64,000 bases of DNA, from positions 1-64,000 of the forward strand of contig JAECUM010093710.1 in the NCBI GenBank assembly GCA_016617855.1, read 5' to 3'. Each line of letters begins with the position of its first letter. The stretch's first letter is position 1. Below the pieces are notes generated by a model. That model was not told where the DNA came from, did no database searches, and saw only the letters and a list, made by a program, of their open reading frames with translations. Shown one piece after another: positions 22,722-34,545 of the stretch. A program made the translations under genes and the position numbers. The DNA is from Megalonaias nervosa (Eukaryota; Mollusca; Bivalvia; Unionida; Unionidae).

Positions 22722-22790
22722 CTCTATGTGTAAAAAGATTTTATCTCTATCATGTGTTGTTATAATTGTCTTCAAGGGCTTAATGAAATG
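22722..22790 (-). CDS. vav: vav exon: DH domain, HF(I/L)KPL segment
   Basis: Sixty-nine nt (23 codons), phase 0 to 0, acceptor 'ctttccacag', donor 'gtgagt'. It reads HFIKPLKTIITTHD, then RDKIFLHIE. It aligns without gaps to HFLKPLQ...IIFINIE of Vav1, the DH segment joining the first helix to the region that follows. The next canonical exon (14775-14978) starts NLHEVH, equal to Vav DLLRVH, so the protein continues smoothly. A further splice-flanked reading frame lies 300 bp downstream at 22318-22413 and ends on the same ATTGAG/ATAGAG-gtgagt pattern. Confidence 0.93.
22722..22790 (-). promoter_or_regulatory. vav: splice sites bracketing a DH exon
   Basis: Acceptor 'ctttccacag' ends at 22791 and donor 'gtgagt' begins at 22721 on the minus strand. 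Listed because the candidate exon at 22318-22413 uses the same donor sequence, which could make the two compete. Confidence 0.4.
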
Positions 22791-22852
22791 CTGTGGAAAG
22801 AAAAAACAAAGAGCATAAGATTTCTGTTATACTTTCATATTTTTTGACCAAT

Positions 22853-22914
22853 GTATGTATGTATGTATGTATGTATGTATGTATGTATGTATGTATGTAT
22901 CTATGTATGTATGT
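22853..22914. repeat. (TATG)n microsatellite
   Basis: About fifteen tetranucleotide units with one tatc interruption. Confidence 0.95.
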
Positions 22915-23429
22915 ACTGACTATATAGTACCAATTAAAGGCAAATTCTTAATATGCAAGGAAGACTTACACACACTCAAAATACTTTAAGAACATAAATC
23001 CTTCCAAAATAAACAATGATACAGTACTCCAAGAAAAAGAATACTAGAGGAGTCTTAAGCTAATGGCTTATATGGCAATCCATCAAAAACTTGGGGAACA
23101 ATTGCACTAGTAATACACTGTCATACACTGCATTAATAGCTGTATGACAAACAGGGCAATATCTCCAACAAAAATTGTGACAGTGATGCAATTTATCAAT
23201 CAGCACATCTTCAGGTCAGGAAACATAACATTTACTATTTATCAATGACTGCAGGACTAATGAAATTGTGTCATACACTGCAATAAAGTTACATGTCAAA
23301 AATGGCAACACCACCAAAACCTAATTGCAGGACCAAAGTGATTTGTTCACTTGCACATCTTCAGGTCATGACCATAATGTTTACCAAGTTTCATGGCAAT
23401 CCATCATATAAGAGCCCCTAGAAGGGTCT

Positions 23430-24925
23430 GACTCTCTCCTGGACAAAAAGAAGTTTCAGAATTCAAGGAAAGACCATTTCTTCCTTTCAACTGATGAGTG
23501 TTGAAACCATCTCTAACATTCTTCAGCTATAACAAGCTTTTCAAATTAGCTGCTGTTGTTCACAGTGGCTGTCAGAATGTCACCATTTTCATTTTGGAAA
23601 AAGTAGACAGCATTAGAAGTCTTTCGATGCAAATCCCAATTTTATAATGATCATCCATTCAGAGGGATTAGTGACAACAAGATTTTCAAGACAGATATTA
23701 AGACAACCATAATGGATGTCTGACTGGCACCAAGTTCATACAGGACCAACTAGGTATCATGAGAAGTACATTGGTGACAACCCCATGTTGATATAGCCAT
23801 ACATTCAGGAGGAGTGGAGATAACAATATTTTCAACCATGTTGGCCATACTGAAAGTGAGTCATTTAAATTTTTTAATAGGCCCAACCTGACACCATAAG
23901 AACTAATGAAAACCCAACATCAAAATAACTTTCCTTTTAAAAGGAGTAGTGAAAACATTTACAAGATGACCACATACTGGACGTCAAATCAACACCATTT
24001 TAATTTTGGATCAACAAGACATAATAATTAGTCTTCTAGTACTGATAGGACCATTAATTTAGGAGTAGTGATAACAGATTTTCCAGCTGGCCAATGTGGC
24101 AGCCATATTAGACATCAGATTGACACCATTTTCATTTATGACTAACTAGACATCATAGGAAGTCTGCTGGTGAAAACACCATGTCAATATGACTTTCCAT
24201 TCAGGTGTAGTGATAACACGATTTCCAAGATACTGGACCTTAGACTGGCACCATTTTATTTAGGTCTAACTAGACATCATCATAAGAAATATTTTTGTGG
24301 AAACTTCATGGTGAAACAACTATCCATTTTGGAGGAGCAGCAATACAATTTTCAAGATGGCTGATGTGTTGGCCATACTCAATGTCAAATTGACAACATT
24401 TTCATTCAAGACCATCTAGACATCAAAAGTCTTTTAGTGAAAACATCGTGTTGATATGATGATCCATTCAGGAGGAGTAGTGGTAACAATATTTGGTACC
24501 AATGTCATTCAAGACCAACTGGACAAAATAAGAAGTCTTTCTGAGGAAAACCCACATCAATGACTTTCTGTTCAAAAGGAGTTTGCAAAAACAAAATTTT
24601 CAAGATGTTCATATTCAACTTTAGACTGACACCATTTTATTCAGGACCAATTAGACATCACAAGAAGTCCTTTAATGAAAGCCTTGTTCAGAAAGCAAAA
24701 TTCACTTAGGATCAGTAGCAATAAGACTTTCAAAATGGCTGCTGTGGTGGCCATGCTGGATGTCCTGGCAACACTATTTTCATTTAGGATCAACTCAACC
24801 ATGGGATGAATCTGTATAAGTTTCATGACAACCCTACAAGTAGTAAGGTGGAGTAGCAATAACAAACTAGTGCTAACAGACTAATGATGGCAGACAGACC
24901 ATTACACACTTTCTTCTGGTCTATT
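23430..24925 (+). repeat. AAGATGGC/GGCCAT repeat family, longest copy
   Basis: About 1.5 kb. Begins 'ctggacaaaaagaagtttca' and ends 'tctggtctattagcagcaga'. At least eight internal blocks carry gataacaa, ttttcaagatggc, ggccatattggatgtc, gacaccattttcatt, gaccaactagacatca and gaaaaccccatgttgatat in that order. The blocks look like a decayed tandem array with conserved head and tail. Confidence 0.75.
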
Positions 24926-25204
24926 AGCAGCAGAGCTAAAAACTGCACATTAGCTGCACCAACGTGATCTTGTTATGCACTGCTTTAAGCTACAAGACAA
25001 AACTGGTAATAACAAAATTGCAAGAGCAAAGTGCTTTGTTAATATGCATATCTTCAGACCAAGACCATTCTTTTTACTAAATTTCATGGCAATCCTTAAC
25101 AAAACTGTAGGACTAGTTTCGCTAAGGAGATTGTGTTGTTACGAAACTCATCCAAGATCTTGATGATATAAGCCCTTATTCCAAGTCTGATCAAAACCAT
25201 ATCA

Positions 25205-26215
25205 GAAAAATTGCCTCCAGAGAGTTCACAAGATCTAAGCTCAACATCAAATTCAATAAGACCTAATTCATGTATGTGGAGCTCATTAATTGCCTCCAGA
25301 GAGGTAAAGCTCTAAGCTTAACATATCAAATTCAGTAAGACCTAATTCATGTATGCGAAGCTCAGTATTTGCCTCCAGAGAGTTAACAAGCTCTAAGTTC
25401 AACATATCAAATTCAATAAGACTTAATTCATATACGTGGAGCTCATTAATTGCCTCCAGAGAGGTAGCAAACTCTAAACTCAACATATCAAATTCAATAA
25501 GACCTAATTCATGTATGCGAAGCTCAGTAATTGCCTCCAGAGAGTTAACAAGCTCTAAGTTCAACATATCAAATTCAATAAGACCTAATTTATATATGTG
25601 GAGCTCCTTAATTGCTTCCAGAGAGTTCACAAGATCTAAGCTCAACATCAAATTCAATAAGACCTAATTCATGTATGTGGAGCTCATTAATTGCCTCCAG
25701 GGAGGTAACAACCTCTAAGCACAATATACCAAATTCAGTAAGACCTAATTCATATATGTGGAGCTCATTAATTGCTTCCAGAGAGGTAACAAGCTCTAAG
25801 CTCAACATATCAAATTCAACAAGACCTAATTCATGTATGTGGAGCTCATTAATTGCCTCCAGAGAGGTAACAAGCTCTAAGCTCAACATGTCAAATTCAG
25901 TAAGACCCAATTCATGTATGTGGAGCTCATTAATTGCCTCCAGAGAGGTAACAACCTCTAAGCACAACATATCAAATTCAGTAAGACCTAATTCATGTAT
26001 GTGGAGCTCATTAATTGCCTCCAGAGAGGTAACAAGCTCTAAGCTCAACATACCAAATTCAATAAGACCTAATTCATGTATGTGGAGCTCATTAATTGCC
26101 TCCAGAGAGGTAAAGCTCTAAGCTCAACATATCAAATTCAGTAAGACCTAATTCATATATGCGAAGCTCAGTATTTGCCTCCAGAGAGTTAACAAGCTCT
26201 AAGCTTAACATACAT
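25205..26215. repeat. 81-bp minisatellite, about 12.5 units
   Basis: Each unit runs attgcctccagagaggtaac, aagctctaagctcaacatat, caaattcaataagacctaat, tcatgtatgtggagctcatt. A second unit type has 'gcgaagctcagta' in place of 'gtggagctcatt' and recurs near 25355, 25520 and 26160. As 81 is divisible by three, both strands stay open for up to 169 and 147 codons; neither looks like a protein family. Confidence 0.95.
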
Positions 26216-26339
26216 AACCTCATTCATTTTATGAAGAACTCACTAATGAACTTGTCCAAAACTGTCATATAAACACATATTCCAAGCCTGATCTGATATA
26301 AAATATCAGCTGACAGAGTAGTTACAATCAATTGTTGAT

Positions 26340-26870
26340 GAATGATGGATTCAGGGGCTGACAATAACTTCACAAGGCCTTATAGCCAGGTGAGATAATA
26401 ACAAGTGTCACTCAGAGGGACTGATGTTCTACTGTCCAAAAAAGAATTTCCAGGAGTTAAGTTCAGACCATTTGTTCTTTCAAAATGCTCAGCGATGAAA
26501 CTATCTATGATGTTCTTGGTAAGATTTTCAAATTGGCCAATGTAGCAGCTATGTAGGATTAAAGTCATCACCATTTTCTTTCTGGATGAACTAGACACCA
26601 CTACTGTAATCAAAGAAAACAAAATTCTGACTTGGTCCCAGAGCAAGTGGCTCTCAAAAAAACAACAGTTGCCCTGTCTTGATGTCATAAAAAGTCTTTT
26701 AGTTAAAACAAGATGTTGATATAATAACCATCAATTTAGGAGGAGCAGCAACAACAAGATTTTCAAAATGGTTTCTGTGGTAGCCTTATTGGAAGTCTGA
26801 CCAGCACCATTTTAACTTAGGACCAAATAGTCCTTGAGATGACCAATAAAGCTAAAACCATTGCTCTGCA
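26340..26870 (+). repeat. AAGATGGC/GGCCAT repeat family, short copy
   Basis: Starts 'tgatgttctactgtccaaaa aagaatttccagga' (split for length) and contains two or three blocks with ttcaaattggccaatgtag and aggagcagcaacaacaag. The usual tail is missing. Confidence 0.6.
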
Positions 26871-27076
26871 TGTTCCATTTTGAATTTTACAAAAGCTCTG
26901 TACCAATATTACATATAGAAGGATGCTGATTATTTGTCTTTTTACTCATATGGATTCCCATCATGCTTCCCAATTATTATGATTCCCCAAGAATTAAAAT
27001 CAATTATATGGATGATCAATCACTCTCTAAAGATGGTTAAGGCTAATCTATGTTTTAGTGTAATTTTATACATTAC

Positions 27077-27178
27077 CATAACAAGCATGCTTAAGGCATC
27101 AACATAGTTTCTCTCTGTGTCTACCATTTCCTTGATACAATAATCTCTTTTTGTGATAGGCTGTGGCAGTTCTGAAGT
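27077..27178 (-). CDS. vav: vav exon: start of DH (RhoGEF) domain
   Basis: One hundred and two nt (34 codons), phase 0 to 0, acceptor 'ttattttatttcag', donor 'gtaatg'. It reads TSELPQPITKRDYCIKEMVD, then TERNYVDALSMLVM. The K-R-x-x-C-x-x-E-x-x-x-T-E-x-x-Y-x-x-x-L pattern is conserved region 1 of Dbl-homology domains, whose Glu contacts switch I of the Rho GTPase. Vav1 reads KRCCCLREIQQTEEKYTDTL here. This places the DH start correctly right after the acidic exons. Confidence 0.93.
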
Positions 27179-30100
27179 CTGAAATAAAATAATTAAAATT
27201 CATATCAAACAGATTTGCATTTGGTACCTGATGCTACACACAAAATGTATGCATGAAAATGGTTACACTAATGGACAAAAAGAATACCCTTTACTTGGAC
27301 ATCAATAATTTTATACCAAAATTTTATACCTTTCTTTTCCCTGTCAACATGGACTGTATGCATTCTACTCAATGGGCCAATGTAAAAACTGCTACCATGT
27401 TGTCCATTGGGATTTTCATTGCAGGGATGCATAAGCTCCAAACACCCAGCTGATTTCCAATCAAGAGCTATTGTCATAAACTGAATATTTTGTTTAGTTC
27501 TCCTTTCTCCTAAATGATCTTTCACTTAAGCAGCATGCAACTGTTCAAGGGGAACATGTATGCAGTTTTATACCAACTTCTGGCCAATCTTTTTAGGTGT
27601 TCCAAATTTGTATTTAAAAATTCTTGAACACGTGGGGGGGGGAATGGAATGTACAGTGTCTGCATTAACAAGGAAAAGAATGGTGTAACATTACCAAACC
27701 CACATCACAAGAACTCTCTTAGTCTATTTTTAGGGCTGTTCACATAATTACCATTTTCAATGTAGCAATTGTTACCATTTGCAATCCAATCCGAAAGGAA
27801 CTACAGTCAATGAGCCACCTAATTTTCTGATACATAATGCCAGCCCAACTGCAGTCAGTGTGTGCTGCCACATCATGCAGTGGTAGAGCTGAGCCTATGC
27901 TGTTAATAATTGTGTATACGTTACGCAAAAGTAATTGCTGTATTCCCATTTTTCCAACCGATTCTTTTAATAAAGTACAATGTCAGGTCCATTTGAATCA
28001 TCTGTTAGAAGATGCTCACTGAAATTCTTGTAATCTGAGTATCCTCTAAGGCTTCCCACACCATTTTTTATATTTGCATTTATGTTTGGGTGTAACATAA
28101 ATGTCCATATATCAAAAATGGGGTGGGAAGGGCCAGAGGAATTGTCATTAAACTTCTTGGCATAATTTTAAATAGCGCAACATTATCAATTAATCCATTT
28201 CCTAACTTTGCACATTGTTGAACTATGACAATAGTCACATGATGATATTCATTATGTAAAAGTCAAATGGCCAATCCACAGACACTTGTGTCACAAAAAC
28301 AAATAAAAATAAACATTTTGAGTAAGCAAAGTATCTGATTGGTTCATCAATACTGATGAAGACCCCTCCAACTCTATTAAACCAGAAAGCCCCTTCAACT
28401 GTCTTAAACTCGCGGGCAATTTAAAATACCAGTAATTGTTTAAAAAGAGTCAATATGTCCACTGATGTGTTTCTGGCAGATTTGTCTGCAGTAATTGCAA
28501 TGTTTAGTTAATAGGTGAGATCAGAACACTTGCCGCCAACATCAATATAGGCTTGGGGGCTGAACTATCAGACTATCAGAGTGGCACCAATTTCAATTAG
28601 AACCAACAAGTCACCACAAGAAGTCTTCCGGTGAAAACAGCTTGACAGTAGGGTTTTCTGTTCAAGAGGAGTAGCGATAACAAGATTTTCAAGATGGTTG
28701 ACATAGCAGTCAAAACTAAACATCAGATCGGCACAATTTTCATTTAGGACCAACCAGACATCAAAAGAGGTCTTTCTATGAAAACCCTATATTTAACTGT
28801 CCATACATTCAGATGGAGTAGCGATTAAGATTTTCAAGACGGGTACTGTGGTAGCCATACAAAGAGGTAGCTATTTTTATATATCTGAGTGGCACTGTTT
28901 ACATTTAGGACCAACTAGACCATGGAATGAACATGTATAAAGTTTCATGGTAATCTTTCAGGTAGTTTAGGGGAAGTAGTGATAACAAACTTATCCAAAA
29001 GGACAGATGGACGATAGAGAATGGATAACAGACCACTGAATGATCTCTTCTGGTCTATGACAGTACAGCTAAAAGCAATGAGAACAGACCCATGAAAATA
29101 CATAAACTGACAGTATACCTTTTTGTAAAGACCAAGAAATATTACTCAGTTCTAACAAGATTGAATTTCATGTTCTTTTCTTTCAACATTTAGGATACAT
29201 TTCACCACTGTACAATTTGAACTTTTTTGTATTCAAGTAAATTATTCTAATTACCTTTTTTTTAAGATCTGACAATAATGTTTCATACGACCTGTGTATG
29301 TGTGTGTGCGTGTGTGTATGTATGTATGTGTATATATATATCCCTCATGATAATGTCATAGTTGGGGTCCTTAACTGCAGATTGCATTTTGTATGGAGCT
29401 GCATTACAGTGAAAACATTATAATGTACAGAAGCATGGTACAGTGAACAGCGCTATATACTAAACCAAAGTATAATGGGTATGAACAAACTACATACAAG
29501 TATTTTGGAAAAAAAAATAAGGTAACTAAACTCACGTTTTCTTTCATTTCATATTGTCATTCACTGGTTTCTTCTGTTTGGTTATGGAGTTCACTGCAGT
29601 ACTGAGTTTATATACTATAGTGAAATGGTCAAATGAGAGACATATCTTGCAAATGTAAGGAGTCCTCAGGCTTTCAGTGCATCTGGTTCAGATTTTATTA
29701 CATGTATAATCATATTTCTACCATTCCAAGACGTTGCTAAATAGATAAATCCATCCTGAATTCAAACTTCAAGTAAATGGATGCAGGTCTTTGAAAAAAG
29801 TTATGCCCACCTTCAACTCTAAGCTTCATTGTATTTGTATTTTGAAAAATAGTTTTAAATATTAACACATGAAACGTGACATTAGAAATTATTCTGTCAA
29901 CATTCTTGTTTCAATATGAACAATCTATTTTATTTTTATTCTCTTCAAGACCAATTACAAGTCCATATGGATAAGATAACATAAATAAAAGATATGATGA
30001 ACTGTGCCTTCAGTCATGCAAAGCAATCACCTTTGTAATGGCACATGCTACTTATAGTCCTCAAATGATGTTTAGTGGTATGACTATAATATTTACTGTT

Positions 30101-30589
30101 TATGAACATCAACTTATCCATGTCAATGTCTTCCAAATTGAGTGTACTTTTTATACCTGGATTCTATTTCTATCTCATGGTCTTTTCTAATAAAACTTTT
30201 TATTATCAGGGCCTTATCTAGTAATAAGACCACCCTACCTTTTGAAAAATTGTTGGGATCTTACCTACGAGAAATAGTCTTTTACCAATTCTATCTCTCC
30301 CAACTAAACAATACATCATTTGTCATCCAGTTTAACATATTTAAATATTCAGAAAGCACGCTTAATTTTTGAGAATGAGAGATGGCAGTACAATACAGTT
30401 TCCCGATTGATGAATACATCAACACCTTTATAGCAGAACTCACATAAAAACTCCACCTGGTTTGAGAGATCACTTTTAAAGGGACCAATAAAGTGACCTC
30501 TAGTCGTAAGTTTTTCTACATATCTGTACTCCCTACCTACCCACCTACCCAATCCCCAACAATAGCAAACCCTCCCACCCACCCCTTAC
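27179..30589 (-). other. vav intron, 3.4 kb
   Basis: Holds an AAGATGGC-family fragment (28555-29060) and a short GT/AT run (29297-29341). The rest, 27179-28550 and 29345-30589, shows no recognised element. Confidence 0.6.
28555..29060 (+). repeat. AAGATGGC/GGCCAT repeat family, 3' part
   Basis: Three blocks plus the family tail (aaagtttcatggtaatcttt, gataacaaactt, gaccactgaatgatctcttc). The family head is missing. Confidence 0.6.
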
Positions 30590-30704
30590 CGTTGCAGATG
30601 TCTTGCGTCTTTTTCTTGTGGAACACAAATCTTCATAAATTTCATCATCATCCTCTTGATAAACAGAGTCATAAAGTTCCTCATTGTCGTCCAAGTCATT
30701 TTCA
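30590..30704 (-). CDS. vav: vav acidic-region exon, type B copy 2 (ELYDSV + DEIYEDL, Tyr160/Tyr174-like)
   Basis: One hundred and fifteen nt, strong 'tgtctgctag' acceptor, 'gtaagg' donor, in phase 2 and out phase 0. It reads ENDLDDNEELYDSV, then YQEDDDEIYEDLCST, then a basic tail RKRRKTSAT. Both vertebrate Vav1 motifs EDLYDCV (Tyr160) and DEIYEDL (Tyr174) are recognisable in order. In the known structure the Tyr174 helix plugs the GTPase-binding face of the DH domain, and phosphorylation releases it. This is the canonical version of the exon. The basic RKRRK tail immediately before the DH domain is not shared with copy 1. The next exon (27077-27178) follows in phase 0. Confidence 0.93.
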
Positions 30705-32814
30705 CTAGCAGACACAAGCAAACAAAAGGAAATGAGAACTAAAAAACAAGCTACATGTCCGGGGTAATGCTGGGACATACACTGGCCTGTATAGTACAGT
30801 GCTCCCTCAACATTTTCCCCACTTCCATACAAGACAAATGGAAGCTTGAGGTGACAATAAATTAAGGATCCAAATGACGTTTACAGTGAATTAGACTCAA
30901 TAGTGACAGGGTTGAAAAATATTGATGGGGCTGGTAAATCAAAGGAGCACTGCAAATGCTTTAAAGAGAAAATTTTTACATGTGTACTGGTGTCCGCAAA
31001 TTGACAAACCTTAAATTTAAATCAAATTACACTATCTTCTTCATTATCCAAAACCAAAAGCAAATGAAACATTAAAATGATTATGATCATTGGTAGTTAC
31101 CACAATTTAAATGATGCTGTTTAAGCTAAGCAGTGGCATCAATTATGAAGTGAAATAATTTTGTAATGCCCTGCACAGCATTTAAGGTGTTTTTTTCCTT
31201 ATGTCTTTCATTTGTATTTCAGAGATATTTATTGATACCAAATAAAATGTTTAAAATATTTTAGCCCCCAATCTGCATATTGTTGGAAGAAAACCAAAAA
31301 AGTTTTATTTGGTAGATTTATTTAAAATTATTGTACAAAAGGTGACACAAAATGTATGTATATACAGCATAGGTATATACAGCTAACTCTACACATTCTT
31401 CAAGGTAATGTAAGAGTTACATACCTTTAAAACAGGTCAGAGGTCACTGCACAAAAGTACACTACTCTTCACTCAAATGTACAAGAAAAATTATAATACA
31501 CCAAAATTGTTGTGCCATTTTACAGTTAAAGAAACTTACACAAAATATGTTTAAAATTCTGCTTATTTTAGTATGTAGTAACCGAAATCACTTCAAAAAT
31601 GTTTCATTTTTTTCATTTGTGACTTCTGATCTACTGCAAAGGGATGAAACTCCTACATCTCCTTAGAGGATATGAAGAGTGGTCTATACTGCCAACAACA
31701 TTATCTAAAATGACGCATGCTGTACTGAAATGCTGAAAACATTGAAATAAATACAACATGTACATTAAGAAACTTAACTGAAAATATGCAAAATAATCAT
31801 CAAGCTAGCAGTATGTAAAATACATGGCACCTTCTGTGTGTGTCATAACCATGGAATCCTTCATGCTGAAATCAATGAAGATTAAAGCAAAAGAAACATG
31901 CAAAATAAGATTTGACAATTTAGATGTACAGAAAAGCAACTTGGAGAGATTTATATAAAAAATTCTAAATGGGGTTGAAAATTGTCTCTTTCAACCATAA
32001 AATTAGCCATTTTGACAACAGTTTAACAAGATGATTATATACACCTGTATCTCTTTAAATCCATGGAAAGAGACCAAAACTGGGTTATCCAAATTATTCC
32101 TGCTGGAGAACTTTCGTTTAATCCATATTCTTGTCTGTACATCTAAACAGGGTTTATAAATACTAAGCATAATGTCACAGGTCACTGGGATGTAGTTGCT
32201 AGGTCAAACAATACTGACACAGATAACTGGAAATTAGTAATCACAAATACACTCCACTAAACTACAACAGAAACCTGGAACCTGCAGATCAACAAAATTA
32301 TATTTATTATAGATTATATATGTGTGTCACAAGTATCAACAATGGACTACATCATGGTTGCATATGTACAAGTATGTGTTATGCTGAACCTAAGAAATAT
32401 AAAAGGGATCCAGTAGTTGTCCCAATGGAAGTGGCATACAGGTTATCATCCATGGTTTGTAAAGCCCCCAAGAACTGAATTTCAAGGCATTTAGAAGGAC
32501 TTCCAAGAGTTTTCAATGAGTGTTTTTATTTTTTTTAAAGGAAAGCTTCTTACATATGTTACATTGTTCATCACTAATTGGTAAAAAAATAGAAGAAAAA
32601 ACATTACTAACTAGTGCATCATTTATTTATTTATTTTTGGAATGTGTAAGTAACAAAACTTTTGAATTGCATAGGTGATTAATTTATTACAGTTTTAGAT
32701 TTATGCATTCTCTCAGATAAATTACAGTATTTTTTTTCAAAATTAAAAGAATTTTTCAAGCAGATCTTCAAATTCAAGAATTTTATTCTGGTTACATGAA
32801 CCGTGGTTATCCAA

Positions 32815-34545
32815 AATGTGTCTCCATGTTGGTGGGATACAGGGTCTCCTCATGTCTTCTAATACAGAAGGGTTGCAGGGTATCCCAATGTGTTCTAATA
32901 ATAAAGGGATGCAGGGCATCTCCATGTGTTCTAATAAAGGGATGCATGGTATCCCCATGTGTTCTAATAAAGAATGGATGCAGGGAATCTGCATGTGTTC
33001 TAAAAAAGAAAGGATGCAGGGTATCCCCATGTGTTCTAATGAAGGGATGCATGGTATCTCCATGTGTTCTAGACAAGAAGGGATGCAGGGTATCTCCATG
33101 TTTTTTAATAAAGAAAGGATGCAGAGTATCCACAAGTGTTCTAATAAAGAATGAATGCAGGGTATCTCCATGTTTTCTAATAAAGAATGAATGCAGGGTA
33201 TCTCCATGTTTTCTAATAAAGAAGTGATGCAGGATATCCCCATGTGTTCTAATAAAGAAAGGATGCAGGGTATCCCTATTTGCTCTGATAAAGAAGGGAT
33301 GCAGTGTATTCCCTATGTGTTCTAATAAAGGTAGGATGCAGGGTATCTCCATGTGTTCTAGTAAAGAAGGAAAGCAGGGTATCCCCATGTATTTTAATAA
33401 AGAGGGGATGTAGAGAATTCTCATGTGTTCTAATAAAGAAAGGATGCAGGGCTTCCCCATGTGTTCTAATAAAGGGATGCATGGTATCCCCATGTGTTCT
33501 AGTCAAGAACAGGGTATCTCCAGGTTTTCTAATAAAGGATGCAGGGTATCCCCATGTGTTCTAATAAAGAAAGGATGCCAGGTATCCCAATGTATTCGAA
33601 CAACGAAGGGATACAGGGTTTAACCATGTCTTCTAATACAGAAGGGCTGCAGTGTATCCCCATCTGTTCTAATAAAGAAGGGATGCAGGGAATCCCCATG
33701 TGTTCCGATAAAGAAGTGATGCAGGGTATCCCCATATGTTTTACCAAAAAAGGGATGCAGAGTATCCCCATGTGTTCTAATAAAGAAGAGATACAGGGAA
33801 TCCAAACGTGTTCTAATAAAGAAAGGATGCAGGGCTTCCCCATGTGTTCTGATAAAGGGATGCAGGGTATCTCCAGTTTTCTAATAAACAAAGAGGAGAT
33901 GTAGAGAATCCTACTTTCCCATGTGTTCTAATAAAGAGGGGATGCATGGTATCCCTCTGTGTTTTAATAAAGAGGGGATGTAGGGAATCCTAATTTGTTC
34001 TAACAAGGACGATATTCAGGGTATCCCCTTTTTTCTAATAGACAAGGGATGCAGGGTATCTCCATGTGTTCTAATAAAGAAGGTATGCAGGGTATCCCCA
34101 TGAGTTCTAATAAAGAAGGGATGCCAGAGGTGTGTGTGTGTTATTTGGATTTTTAACGCAGCTTTAACAATTTTTCAGTCATATCGCTACGATGTCTGCA
34201 GTGTGGCAGTTTATAGTGATGTCTAGCACTAGGGCATCATGTTGCAGACATGTAGCATCATGTCCCACCCAGTCACATTATCCTGACACCAGGCTGACCA
34301 GTCCCAACACTAACCTCTTAATGCTGAGCGCCAAGCGAGGTAGCTGTTAGCACCATTTTTTTTAAATCTTTGGTATGACTCGGCCAGGGATCGAACCCAC
34401 GACCTCCCGCATCTGAGGCAGACGCTCTAACCACTAGGTCACCGGAGCGGTCTAAGGGATGCCAGGTATCCCCATGTGTTCTAATATAGAGGGGATGCAG
34501 GGTATCCCCATCTGTTCTAATAAAGAAGGGATGTAGGGTATCCAA
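32815..34545. repeat. 36-bp minisatellite, about 39 units
   Basis: Units of 36 bp (some 33) read gggatgcagggtatccccat then gtgttctaataaagaa. The GGGTATCCC inside each unit is self-complementary. Long frames on both strands (repeats of MQGIPMCSNKE or LLEHMGIPCIPS) are by-products of the unit length. A SINE at 34128-34453 interrupts it. Confidence 0.94.
34128..34453 (-). mobile_element. SINE family 1, full length with target duplication
   Basis: On the minus strand it starts at a tRNA-like head (ctagtggttagagcgtctgc, A box; gtgggttcgatccctgg, B box) and has a body ending tcgtagcgatatgactgaaa, aattgttaaagc, then a short tail ending cacacaca. aagggatgccag flanks it on both sides (34116-34127 and 34454-34465), a perfect 12-bp duplication. 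The tail resembles SINE 3' ends that are common in mollusc genomes (from memory). The head is a retroposon promoter, not a working tRNA gene. Confidence 0.88.

Larger units (their letters stand above)
22791..27076 (-). other. vav intron, 4.3 kb
   Basis: Contains a TATG microsatellite (22853-22914), two AAGATGGC-family copies and the 81-bp minisatellite. From 22915 to 23430 nothing else is clear. Confidence 0.6.

Noticed and set aside
25286..26121. Overlapping frames of 120-170 codons on both strands
   Set aside because: The 81-bp unit is divisible by three and lacks stops; both strands being open shows a repeat effect.
32743..33904. Frames of up to 228 codons on both strands (MQGIPMCSNKE or LLEHMGIPCIPS repeats)
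   Set aside because: By-product of the 36-bp minisatellite.
34374..34453. tRNA-like sequence with A and B boxes
   Set aside because: It is the head of a SINE with a target duplication; no separate tRNA 3' end or termination signal.
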